A stretch of 64,000 nucleotides of DNA from Nevskiaceae bacterium (GTDB taxonomy: Bacteria > Pseudomonadota > Gammaproteobacteria > Nevskiales > Nevskiaceae). The DNA lies in NCBI GenBank assembly GCA_004298465.1, contig SCRT01000018.1:310001-374000 (forward strand). The letters are read 5' to 3'. Below, piece after piece: positions 34,912 through 42,566 of the stretch (positions are counted from its first letter, which is position 1; each line of letters starts with the position of its first letter). A program made the translations under genes and the position numbers. Below the pieces are notes generated by a model. The model had not been told where the DNA came from. It saw nothing but the letters and a program-made list of their open reading frames with translations, and searched no databases.

Positions 34912-36957
34912 ATGAATTCTCCTTATCCATACCTGCTCGCCCCACTCACCGTCGGCGCTGTCACGCTGCGCAACCGCGTCATCATGGGTTCGATGCACAC
35001 CGGGCTGGAGGACAGCCGCAAGGACTTTCCCCGCCTCGCCGCCTACTATGCGGAACGCGCTGCGGGCGGCGTGGGGTTGATCGTCACCGGCGGCTTTGCA
35101 CCCAACATCGCGGGCTGGGCCAAGCCGCTTGCCGGAACGCTGGCGACGCATGCCGCCGCTTCCCGGCACCGTGTCATCACGGACGCCGTCCATGCCGCCG
35201 GCGGCCGCATCGCGTTGCAGATTCTGCACACCGGCCGCTATGGCTACCACCCGTTCGTCGTGGCCCCGTCGCGGCTGAAGTCGCCGATTTCGCCATTTGC
35301 ACCGCGTGCACTGTCCGCCCACGGCATCGAACGCCAGATCCAGGCCTTTGCACGCTGCGCGGCACTGGCGCAGGAAGCCGGCTATGACGGCGTGGAAGTG
35401 ATGGGCTCGGAAGGCTATTTCATCAACCAGTTCATCGCCGCCCACACCAACCACCGTACTGACGAATGGGGCGGCAGCTACATCAACCGCATGCGCCTGC
35501 CGGTGGAAATCGTGCGCCGCGTGCGCGAACGTGTCGGGCCGGACTTCGTGATCATCTACCGCCTGTCGATGCTGGATCTCGTGCCGGACGGCAGCACCTG
35601 GGACGAAGTCGTGACGCTGGCCAAAGCGGTGGAAACGGCGGGTGCCAGCATCCTCAACACCGGCATCGGCTGGCACGAGGCGCGCATCCCCACCATCGCC
35701 ACCTCGGTGCCGCGCGCCGCATTCTCGTGGGTCACGAAGAAGTTGAAAGGTGAAGTCGGGATTCCACTCGTCACCTCCAACCGCATCAACACGCCGGATG
35801 TAGGGGAACGCGTGCTCGCCGAAGGCTGCGCGGATCTGGTGTCCATGGCACGCCCGTTCCTGGCGGACCCGGAATTCGTGAACAAGGCCGCCGCCGGACG
35901 TGCGGACCGCATCAACACCTGCATCGCCTGCAACCAGGCCTGTCTCGACCATCTGTTCGTCAATCGCAAGGCAAGCTGTCTGGTAAATCCACGCGCTTGC
36001 CATGAGACGGAACTGAATTACACACCTGCCGCACAGCCACGCCGCTACGCCGTGGTCGGTGCCGGCCCCGCCGGGCTGGCTTGTGCCACCGTGCTGGCAC
36101 AGCGCGGACACGCCGTCGACTTGTTCGAGGCAGCGGACGATATTGGCGGCCAGTTCGACATGGCATGCCGCATTCCCGGCAAGGAAGAATTCAACGAAAC
36201 GCTGCGCTATTTCCGCACGCGTATCGCAGACACCGGCGTCAAGCTGCATTTGTCGACGCGGGTGGCAGCACCGACCTTGATCGACGCCCACTACGACAGC
36301 GTGATCCTCGCCACCGGTGTGGTACCGCGCGATCCGCAGCTGCCTGGCCAGGCTGAAGGTGCTGCGCGCGGGCAAGTGCTTACCTATGTTGAAGTGCTGC
36401 GCGGACAGCGCCCCATGGGCCGGCGCGTAGCCGTCGTCGGCGCCGGCGGCATCGGCTTCGACGTGGCGGAATATCTCGTCAACGGCGGCCATTCCGCGAC
36501 ATTGGATGCCCCGCTGTGGCGGCGGGAATGGGGCGTGGCAGACCCGGAACAGACGCGCGGCGGGCTGGGCCGGCCGGAAATCACCCCGCCCGCGCATGAA
36601 GTCTGGCTGCTGCAGCGCAAGGACGAGCGCCTGGGTCAGCGGCTGGGCAAGACCACGGGCTGGATCCATCGCGCGGAGCTGCACAAGAAACAGGTGAAGA
36701 TGGTCGGCGGCGTGAACTACGAAGGCATCAGCGAACAGGGGCTTGCCATCAGCTACGGGCAGCAGCACGAAAAGGCGGAACTGCTGGAAGTCGACACCAT
36801 CGTGCTGTGCGCGGGCCAGCTTTCGGTGCGCGAACTGCAGGAACCGCTGGAATCCGCTGGCGTCCCTTTCCACGTCATCGGCGGCGCCGCGCTGGCGGCG
36901 GAACTCGACGCGAAACGCGCCATCGACGCGGCCTGCCGGTTGGCCACCACGCTGTGA
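34912..36957 (+). CDS. fadH: 2,4-dienoyl-CoA reductase (NADPH)
   Basis: 681 residues with three cofactor modules. The N-terminal FMN barrel has GSMHTGLEDS and GSEGYFINQFIAAHTNHRTDEWGGS; the 4Fe-4S site is CIACNQACLDH followed by a fourth Cys in SCLVNP; the C-terminal part has the FAD motif VVGAGPAGLACATVLA and the NADPH motif VVGAGGIGFDVAEYL. FadH reduces 2,4-dienoyl-CoA to trans-3-enoyl-CoA during breakdown of polyunsaturated fatty acids. It follows the FabR-like regulator. There is no ribosome site and the predicted transcript start is very close to the ATG. Confidence 0.95.
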   Translation: MNSPYPYLLAPLTVGAVTLRNRVIMGSMHTGLEDSRKDFPRLAAYYAERAAGGVGLIVTGGFAPNIAGWAKPLAGTLATHAAASRHRVITDAVHAAGGRIALQILHTGRYGYHPFVVAPSRLKSPISPFAPRALSAHGIERQIQAFARCAALAQEAGYDGVEVMGSEGYFINQFIAAHTNHRTDEWGGSYINRMRLPVEIVRRVRERVGPDFVIIYRLSMLDLVPDGSTWDEVVTLAKAVETAGASILNTGIGWHEARIPTIATSVPRAAFSWVTKKLKGEVGIPLVTSNRINTPDVGERVLAEGCADLVSMARPFLADPEFVNKAAAGRADRINTCIACNQACLDHLFVNRKASCLVNPRACHETELNYTPAAQPRRYAVVGAGPAGLACATVLAQRGHAVDLFEAADDIGGQFDMACRIPGKEEFNETLRYFRTRIADTGVKLHLSTRVAAPTLIDAHYDSVILATGVVPRDPQLPGQAEGAARGQVLTYVEVLRGQRPMGRRVAVVGAGGIGFDVAEYLVNGGHSATLDAPLWRREWGVADPEQTRGGLGRPEITPPAHEVWLLQRKDERLGQRLGKTTGWIHRAELHKKQVKMVGGVNYEGISEQGLAISYGQQHEKAELLEVDTIVLCAGQLSVRELQEPLESAGVPFHVIGGAALAAELDAKRAIDAACRLATTL

Positions 36958-36974
36958 AGCCTGTGCCGCCGGCA

Positions 36975-37002
36975 CGCAACGGCCGCCGGCGCTGCCGTTG
37001 CG
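36975..37002 (+). terminator. 9-bp perfect hairpin after fadH
   Basis: CGCAACGGC and GCCGTTGCG form a perfect 9-bp stem with a 10-base loop, 18 bases after the fadH stop. No T tract follows, so termination would be imperfect or Rho-assisted. It separates fadH from the ccoN regulatory region. Confidence 0.5.
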
Positions 37003-37031
37003 AGGTCACGACGGCGATGCCGCAACCAAAG

Positions 37032-37072
37032 TTGACGCCAGTCAAGGTCAAATCATCCGCGCACCCTATAGG
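37032..37072 (+). promoter_or_regulatory. FNR/Dnr-type operator and -10 of the cbb3 operon
   Basis: TTGAC-GCCA-GTCAA (37032-37045) is a perfect inverted repeat of the Crp/FNR-family half-site. TATAGG at 37067-37072 is a plausible -10, placing the start near 37079 and the operator centre at about -41, the class II activator position. This predicts oxygen- or nitric-oxide-responsive expression of ccoN and the genes after it. Confidence 0.65.
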
Positions 37073-37149
37073 GTATCTGGCCCGGTACGATTGAGGCATC
37101 GGCAGGCCGAAATAGCGCCGGCGCCTTTCCACGGTTCAAGGGAATATCC

Positions 37150-38562
37150 ATGCAATCGAGTCCACTCGCGCCCGCCTCGGTGACCGCCGAGGATGAGCAG
37201 GCCCTGTCCAGGGTTTTTTCCGCCTATACCCTCACCGGGACGCTGTGGCTGCTGTTCGGCACGGCGGTCGGCCTGCTGGTGGCGTTCAAGTTCGGCGCGC
37301 CGGACTTCTGGGCCGAGAAATACCTGACTTTCGGCCGCCTGCGCCCGATCCACACGAATTCGGTGTTCTACGGCTTCGCGACCCTCATGCTGATCGGCGC
37401 CGCCTACCATGTCGTGGCACGCAGTTGCGGCACGCGGCTGTACAGCGCGAAGCTGGCGTGGCTGGGGCTGTGGCTGTTCAATATCGCAGCTGTCGCGGGA
37501 ACTGTCGCGCTGTCACTGGGCTACAACTACGGCGACCTGGAATACCGCGAATGGCCGTGGCCGATTCGCCTGATCTTCATCGCCGCAGTTGCCGTCACGG
37601 GGTGGAACCTGCTGGCCACCATGCTGCACCGTGCGTCCCGCGACCTATATCTGTCGAACTGGTACATCGGCGCTGGCGTGCTGTGGGGCTCCATCATCGC
37701 CATCGTCGCGATCATCCCGATCTACCAGCACGGCCTGGGCATGATGGCGATTTCCGGCTACTACATGCACAACGCCGTCGGCATGTGGTTCACACCACTG
37801 GCGCTGGGGCTGTTCTACTACGCGATCCCGAAAGTCCTGAACCGCCCGATCTACTCCTATTCCCTGGGCGTGCTCGCGTTCTGGACGAACCTGATGTTCT
37901 ACCCGCTGCTTGGTGGCCATCATTTCCTGTTCTCGCCGCTGCCGTGGTGGCTCCAGACCGCTGCCGTCATCTGCAGCGTGGCAATGATCGTGCCGGTGTT
38001 CGCCGGCAGTGCGAACTACCTGCTGACGATGCGCGGTCGCTACCACGGGCGCATCGAGTCCTACCCGCTCGCTTTCCTGTTCATCGGCGTGCTGTGCTAC
38101 CTGTTCGGGTCCACCCAGGGCACGCTGGAAGCGCTGCGGTCGCTGCAGGATCTGTGGCACTTCACGAACTTCACGGTCGGCCATTCCCACCTGACGATGT
38201 ACGGCTTCGTGACCTTCGCGGCGTGGGGTGCGGTCTACGCGCTGCTGCCGCTGTCCACCGGCAAGAATCCCGGCCGCTTCGGCATGGCGACGCACTTCTG
38301 GCTGGCGCTCGTCGGCATGGGCATGTACGTCATCGCCCTGTCCATCGGCGGCAGCGTTCAGGGCTGGGACTGGATCCAGCACGCGCCGTTCATCAAGTCC
38401 GTGACCGACATGAAGACCTACTATCTGTGGCGCGGCATCGGCGGCATGCTGATGTTCGTCTCGCACATCGTCTTCGCGTGGAACGTGTGGCGCATGACGT
38501 TCGGCAAGTCCGGGGATGCGCCCTCGCCCATCATGGAACCGGAAGCGGAGAGCACGCCATGA
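37150..38562 (+). CDS. ccoN: cbb3-type cytochrome c oxidase subunit I
   Basis: 470 residues with about 12 membrane helices. Heme and copper ligands are seen in RPIHTNSVFYG (heme b), YYMHNAVGMWFTP and GGHHFLFSPLP (CuB histidines), and FTVGHSHLTMYGF (heme b and b3). KVLNRPIYSYSLGVLAFW covers the helix with the active-site Tyr of cbb3 oxidases. It reduces oxygen to water with high affinity and pumps protons. The helix before the CuB site (GLGMMAISGYYMHNAVG) differs from the common WWFGHNVLG form, so it belongs to a divergent branch. Its stop overlaps the fused cytochrome subunit (ATGA). Confidence 0.93.
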   Translation: MQSSPLAPASVTAEDEQALSRVFSAYTLTGTLWLLFGTAVGLLVAFKFGAPDFWAEKYLTFGRLRPIHTNSVFYGFATLMLIGAAYHVVARSCGTRLYSAKLAWLGLWLFNIAAVAGTVALSLGYNYGDLEYREWPWPIRLIFIAAVAVTGWNLLATMLHRASRDLYLSNWYIGAGVLWGSIIAIVAIIPIYQHGLGMMAISGYYMHNAVGMWFTPLALGLFYYAIPKVLNRPIYSYSLGVLAFWTNLMFYPLLGGHHFLFSPLPWWLQTAAVICSVAMIVPVFAGSANYLLTMRGRYHGRIESYPLAFLFIGVLCYLFGSTQGTLEALRSLQDLWHFTNFTVGHSHLTMYGFVTFAAWGAVYALLPLSTGKNPGRFGMATHFWLALVGMGMYVIALSIGGSVQGWDWIQHAPFIKSVTDMKTYYLWRGIGGMLMFVSHIVFAWNVWRMTFGKSGDAPSPIMEPEAESTP

Positions 38563-39950
38563 AGGAAATGATCAAGATCATCGGCGGCGCTGCACTGCTG
38601 TACCTCGTGATCGTGATGCTCATCGCGGTGCTGCCCGCCATCGATTTGTCGAAGACACCCGCCGGCCCGGGCGTCGTCCCGCTCACACCGCTGGAAGCCC
38701 ACGGACGGCAGGTCTTCGCCGCCAACGGCTGCGCCTACTGCCACACCCAGCAGGTCCGGCCGACGCCAGCCGATGCCAATCTCGGCCGCCCGATGTCGCC
38801 CGGCGACTTCAAGTACCGCACGCCGGTACTGGCGGGTTCCGAGCGCACCGGCCCGGATCTCACGAATGTCGGCACCACGCGCGGCAGCGACGTCTGGCAA
38901 TACATTCACCTGTACGACCCGCGCGCGGTGGAGCCGGACTCCATCATGCCGAACTTCAAGTTCCTGTTCCGCGTCGTTGATACGGTGCCTGAGGGCGAGA
39001 CGGCCGTACCGCTGCCGCCGCAGTTCGCGCCCAAGCACGGTCACGTCATCCCGACCGCGGACGCCAAGGCACTCGTCGCCTACCTGCTGTCGTTGAAGCA
39101 GACCAAGATCCCCGGCTACAGCATGAATGGTGCCATGGGCGGCACGACTTCGGCTGCAGCTCCCTCAACAGCCGGCGGCACAAGCGCGGCCGGTGATACG
39201 GCACAGGGCGCTTCCCTGTACAGCTCGCACTGCGCCGCCTGCCACCAGGCCAGTGGCGCAGGCCTGCCCGGCGCGTTCCCACCGCTGAAAGGCAATGCCG
39301 TGGTGCAGGACAGGGACCCAACCGAGCACATCCATGTCGTGCTCAACGGACTGCACGGCAAGGCGATAGACGGCGTCACTTATGGCGGCGCCATGCCGCC
39401 GTTCGCCGGGTTGCTGAATGACGCGGACATCGCGGCGATCATCAACCACGAGCGCACATCGTGGGGCAATGCCGCACCGACGGTCACGGCCGCGGACGTC
39501 AAGGCGGTGCGCGACGGCAAGCCAGTGGCGGCTCCCACGACACCGGCTACGGCACCCGCGGTCGCCAGTCCCACCGCCGCGGCGACACCGGCGGCAGCCG
39601 AGAAAAGTGCCTATCAATTCGACGCCAAACGCGGCGATGCACTCTATGCCTCGACCTGCGCGGCTTGCCACCAGGCCAGCGGCGAAGGCCTGCCCGGTGC
39701 ATTTCCGCCACTGAAAGGCAACCCGGCCGTATTGGCCGATGACCCCGCCGAACACCTCAGCACGATCCTCCACGGCGTGCACGGCAAGACGATCAACGGC
39801 CAGACCTACTCCAGCCCGATGCCACCGTTCGGCGGGCAGCTCGATGATGAACAGGTCGCGGATATCGCCAACCATGAGCGCACATCGTGGGGTAATGCTG
39901 CGCGGCATGTCACGCCGGCGGACGTGGCGAAGATCCGCGCACGGAAATGA
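38559..39950 (+). CDS. ccoO: Triheme CcoO fused to two cytochrome c domains
   Basis: 463 residues. One membrane anchor (about 8-29), a CcoO domain with C58-x2-C61-H62 (CAYCHTQQVRP) and M130 in DSIMPNF, a Gly/Ala/Thr linker, then two class I cytochrome c domains with C225-x2-C228-H229 and C367-x2-C370-H371 (both CAACHQASG). The two extra domains are joined by a Pro/Ala/Thr linker and are near repeats of each other. Ordinary CcoO has one heme and the diheme CcoP is a separate subunit; here no ccoP is present, so this protein probably replaces both, passing electrons from soluble cytochrome c to CcoN. Confidence 0.92.
   Translation: MKEMIKIIGGAALLYLVIVMLIAVLPAIDLSKTPAGPGVVPLTPLEAHGRQVFAANGCAYCHTQQVRPTPADANLGRPMSPGDFKYRTPVLAGSERTGPDLTNVGTTRGSDVWQYIHLYDPRAVEPDSIMPNFKFLFRVVDTVPEGETAVPLPPQFAPKHGHVIPTADAKALVAYLLSLKQTKIPGYSMNGAMGGTTSAAAPSTAGGTSAAGDTAQGASLYSSHCAACHQASGAGLPGAFPPLKGNAVVQDRDPTEHIHVVLNGLHGKAIDGVTYGGAMPPFAGLLNDADIAAIINHERTSWGNAAPTVTAADVKAVRDGKPVAAPTTPATAPAVASPTAAATPAAAEKSAYQFDAKRGDALYASTCAACHQASGEGLPGAFPPLKGNPAVLADDPAEHLSTILHGVHGKTINGQTYSSPMPPFGGQLDDEQVADIANHERTSWGNAARHVTPADVAKIRARK
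39220..39901 (+). repeat. Tandem duplication of a cytochrome c domain inside ccoO
   Basis: Segments near 39220-39475 and 39646-39901 match with a constant offset of 426 bases (142 codons). Long runs are almost identical at DNA level, for example around the heme site and CTGAAAGGCAA, and GAGCGCACATCGTGGGG in both copies. Conservation at silent positions points to recent duplication or gene conversion. Confidence 0.75.
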
Positions 39951-39972
39951 GATTGGATCAGGAGAGATCAAC

Positions 39973-40137
39973 ATGCACGCCATGATGGAAGGCCCGCTGT
40001 GGGGCGTGATCGCGGTCGCGTCGGTCGCCGGCGTCGTGGCTGCGGCCTGCTTCGTGCTGATGTTCTGGTTCATCTTCAAGCCCGGCGAGAAGGACCCGCA
40101 CCATCCGAAGTATGAAATCCTGCGCCGCGACCGCTGA
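39973..40137 (+). CDS. Small single-helix protein of the cbb3 operon
   Basis: 54 residues: a Met-rich N-terminus, one membrane helix (WGVIAVASVAGVVAAACFVL and FWFIF), then a polar tail KPGEKDPHHPKYEILRRDR. AGGAG lies 9 bases upstream of the ATG. It resembles the short membrane subunits CcoQ or CcoS in size and position, but I cannot assign it to either; the helix-then-HPKYEILRRD tail is unlike CcoQ. It starts 22 bases after the fused ccoO. Confidence 0.6.
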   Translation: MHAMMEGPLWGVIAVASVAGVVAAACFVLMFWFIFKPGEKDPHHPKYEILRRDR

Positions 40138-40147
40138 GGCACATGAC

Positions 40148-40627
40148 ATGACAAAACCACACGTCCGCGTGTACGTAGACGACAACCCCACACCCGTGGT
40201 CGACGGCGAGTGGCCGACACAGCTCACGCTCGACACCCACACGCTCGGCGACGGCCCGCATCGCCTCACCGTGCGTGCGACCGACCAGCGCGGCGTCGAG
40301 GGTATCGAGGAAATCCCGTTCCACGTCCAGAACGGGCCAGGCATCATGGTGTCGGGGCTGCAGCCCGGCTCCACGCGGCGCGGCACGCTGCAACTGAACA
40401 TCGACGCGTTTTCCGCCGACGACCCCTTCGACGCGCGCCGCGCCGAAGCCCGTTCGTCGATTCCAACCTGGGTCTGGGTGCTGATCACCCTTGTGTTCGC
40501 TTGGGTCGTCTACTACGTCGCCACGATGTGGGATGTCCCGGCAAAATACGCCACAACACCGACTTTCGGCGCCCCCGCCACATCCCAGCAGCAGGCCAGC
40601 CCCGCAGCACCGGACAGCGGCTCCTGA
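40148..40627 (+). CDS. Ig-like domain protein with C-terminal membrane anchor, cbb3 operon
   Basis: 159 residues. The first 65 residues look like a FlgD/fibronectin-type beta sandwich (VRVYVDDNPTPVVDGEW, TLDTHTLGDGPHRLTVRATDQRG, IPFHVQNGPG seen as strands), then a polar stretch, one membrane helix at 105-127 (WVWVLITLVFAWVVYYVATMW) and a Pro/Ser/Gln tail. There is no signal peptide, so topology is uncertain. It follows the 54-residue protein by 10 bases and is probably the last gene of the operon. The position suggests an assembly or docking role for the oxidase; no known CcoGHIS resemblance was seen. Confidence 0.6.
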   Translation: MTKPHVRVYVDDNPTPVVDGEWPTQLTLDTHTLGDGPHRLTVRATDQRGVEGIEEIPFHVQNGPGIMVSGLQPGSTRRGTLQLNIDAFSADDPFDARRAEARSSIPTWVWVLITLVFAWVVYYVATMWDVPAKYATTPTFGAPATSQQQASPAAPDSGS

Positions 40628-40751
40628 CGCCCGTGCCGGGCGCCAGCGCGCGCCGCGCAAGCCCATGTCAACACCTGCGCCGCACGTGGGTTAAAGTGTG
40701 CCCGTTGGGGTAGATACGGTTTCAACGGGGTTCGAACGGGGCAAGGCGCAG

Positions 40752-41765
40752 ATGCGTGATTCCGGCCAGATGATGATGATGGTCCATCGCGGCATGCTCG
40801 CCGCGGGGATCGACGTCGATGCCGTCTACGAACGCCTCGGCTACCACGCCCAGCAGCTTGAGCTGCGCAACCTGCGTACGCCGCACGCGCAGCAACTCCT
40901 GTTCTGGAACTGCCTCGAAGGCGTCACGGGCGACCCGGACATCGGCCTGCACCTGTGCCGGCACCTGCCGCACTACCGTGGGGAGATCCTTGAATACCTC
41001 GTCCTCAGCAGCCGGACGTTCGGCGATGGGCTGGCGCGTGCCAGCAAATACGTTCGCCTGTTGAGCGACGCCATCGAAATCCGGCTGGAAACCGGCGCCG
41101 ATACCGCGTGCCTGAAAATCCGTACCTCGGCCTTGGGTGACGCCCCGCAGGCGCGGCATACAGAGATCTGCGTTGTCTACCAGATGATGCGCTTCGCCGC
41201 GTCCGTCACCGAACACCGGGCAACCGCCCAGCGTCTGTCGCTGCACTACCCGCGCCACGCCCCGCAGGCGGAATACGACACCTTGTTCCAGTGCCCGGTG
41301 ACGTTCGGCACACCGGACGCCGAAATCCATTTCAACCCGGCCATCCTCGGCTGGCGCTCGCCACACTGGGACCCGGATCTGCTCAAGCTCAACGAGGAAC
41401 TTGCGAACCGGCGCATGGCCGGGCTCGAACGCCAGGACCTCGTGCACCGGATTCGCGCCCTGTTTGCGCAGCGCCTGGAGCTGGAGCGCTGCGAACTCGA
41501 CGACATCGCCGCCGAATTGGGCATGCCCGCACGCCGATTGCGTTTCGAGCTGTCACGCGCCGGCACCACGTTCAGCCAGCTGTTGAACGAATTCCGCTTC
41601 GCGCTCTCCAAGCGCCTGCTGGGCACCACCGGCGAACGTATCGAAAACATCGCCTACCTCACCGGCTTCTCCGAGCCCAGCACGTTCTACCGCGCTTTCA
41701 AGCGCTGGTCCGGCAAGACGCCCGTGCAATACCGCGAGGATCAGCAAGCGGAAGCGGACAAATAA
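40752..41765 (+). CDS. AraC-family regulator with AraC-type N-terminal ligand domain
   Basis: 337 residues. The N-terminal half is the arabinose-binding-like domain found in OruR/PhbR-type regulators (DPDIGLHLCRHLP, GDGLARASKYVRLLSDAIEI in parts). The C-terminal 100 residues hold two helix-turn-helix motifs, ELDDIAAELGMPARRLRFEL and IENIAYLTGFSEPSTFYRAFKRWSGKTPVQYR (recognised by GFSEPS.F.RAFKRW.G.TP..YR). ATG at 40752 follows AAGG by 6 bases and is preferred to an upstream GTG. The target is unknown; neither neighbour is obviously regulated by it. Confidence 0.85.
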   Translation: MRDSGQMMMMVHRGMLAAGIDVDAVYERLGYHAQQLELRNLRTPHAQQLLFWNCLEGVTGDPDIGLHLCRHLPHYRGEILEYLVLSSRTFGDGLARASKYVRLLSDAIEIRLETGADTACLKIRTSALGDAPQARHTEICVVYQMMRFAASVTEHRATAQRLSLHYPRHAPQAEYDTLFQCPVTFGTPDAEIHFNPAILGWRSPHWDPDLLKLNEELANRRMAGLERQDLVHRIRALFAQRLELERCELDDIAAELGMPARRLRFELSRAGTTFSQLLNEFRFALSKRLLGTTGERIENIAYLTGFSEPSTFYRAFKRWSGKTPVQYREDQQAEADK

Positions 41766-41898
41766 CCGGTCACGACGCAGCATTTCAGACCATTTGCCGC
41801 CTGGCTGCCTTGCCAGACAACCATCCCGCCCGTCTGTCGCGCCCCCCTCAACGGGAGGGAAATCTACGCTGCCGGAGTCGACTTCGACAGCAAGGATT

Positions 41899-41912
41899 CC
41901 CCACGTCTGGGG
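41899..41912 (-). terminator. Short GC hairpin after the SRPBCC gene
   Basis: CCCCA-GACG-TGGGG on the minus strand starts 4 bases past the TAA of the SRPBCC gene. The stem is 5 bp and no T tract follows, so it is only a weak terminator candidate. Confidence 0.35.
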
Positions 41913-41915
41913 CCG

Positions 41916-42413
41916 TTAACCGCCAACCGCTGTCTGCCTGCAGTCCGCCTCGACCATGCTGGCACGAATGCCATCGAGGAAGTCATCGACCAGGCGCAGG
42001 AACTTGCCCCTGATGAACGGCCCCGCCATCGGCCGGTAGACGAGCGGGACGGGTACGTCGCGCAACTGGCCAGACAGCTTCAGAATCAACCGGCAACCTG
42101 GCTTGTCGGAGACGACGGACAGCTCCGCAGCCAACTGCGCGTTGCCGGACTCCGGCACCGGCGTCCAGCATAGGCTGCGTGCGTTGCGGTCGATCTGGGT
42201 CTTGACGTGAAATTCCGCGTCATAGGCAACACGCGCGGCGCGTGAGCCGATGGTCTTCATGCGCCAGCGGTATTCGTTCGCCCCCAGCGCGTGCAGTTCC
42301 GCCAGCTTGGGGAAGCGACGCAGCGTTGAGGCAATGTCGACAAACAGGAAATCGGCGTTCTCGACAGGAGCGCGTACGGCGAGGTCGCGCTCGATCGACA
42401 GTTTGACGTCCAT
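41916..42413 (-). CDS. SRPBCC (START-like) family protein
   Basis: 165 residues. The pattern of an N-terminal strand (VKLSIERDLAVRAPVENADFLFVDI), the turn LRRFPKLAELHALGANEYRWRM, curved antiparallel strands and a long C-terminal helix (FLRLVDDFLDGIRASMVEAD) fits the SRPBCC ligand-binding fold used by polyketide cyclases and lipid-transfer proteins. No catalytic residues can be named. ATG 42413 is preceded by GGAG at 7 bases. It is tail-to-tail with the AraC gene and follows the aminotransferase gene on the same strand. Confidence 0.65.
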   Translation of the reverse strand: MDVKLSIERDLAVRAPVENADFLFVDIASTLRRFPKLAELHALGANEYRWRMKTIGSRAARVAYDAEFHVKTQIDRNARSLCWTPVPESGNAQLAAELSVVSDKPGCRLILKLSGQLRDVPVPLVYRPMAGPFIRGKFLRLVDDFLDGIRASMVEADCRQTAVGG

Positions 42414-42566
42414 GGGCCACTCCAAAGGTTGGTGGCGGCAGTTTCACGGACTTCCGATGCTGCGGCCATGGCTTCAGCAGAACGATAAACCGCTCTGCAG
42501 CCAATACCGGACGGTCGGGGTCAAATGCCGGGCCAGCGCATGGCTGGCCCGGTTGTGGCTTTGCCG

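Noticed and set aside
34861..36975. 704-codon open frame on the minus strand across fadH
   Set aside because: It is exactly antisense to fadH, whose FMN, Fe-S and FAD motifs are unmistakable; long antisense frames are common in GC-rich genes.
37245..38558. Upstream extension of the ccoO frame through ccoN (901 codons in total)
   Set aside because: The extension is the +2 frame of ccoN and is Arg/Pro/His-rich without domain features; the ATG at 38559 overlaps the ccoN stop and starts the membrane anchor.
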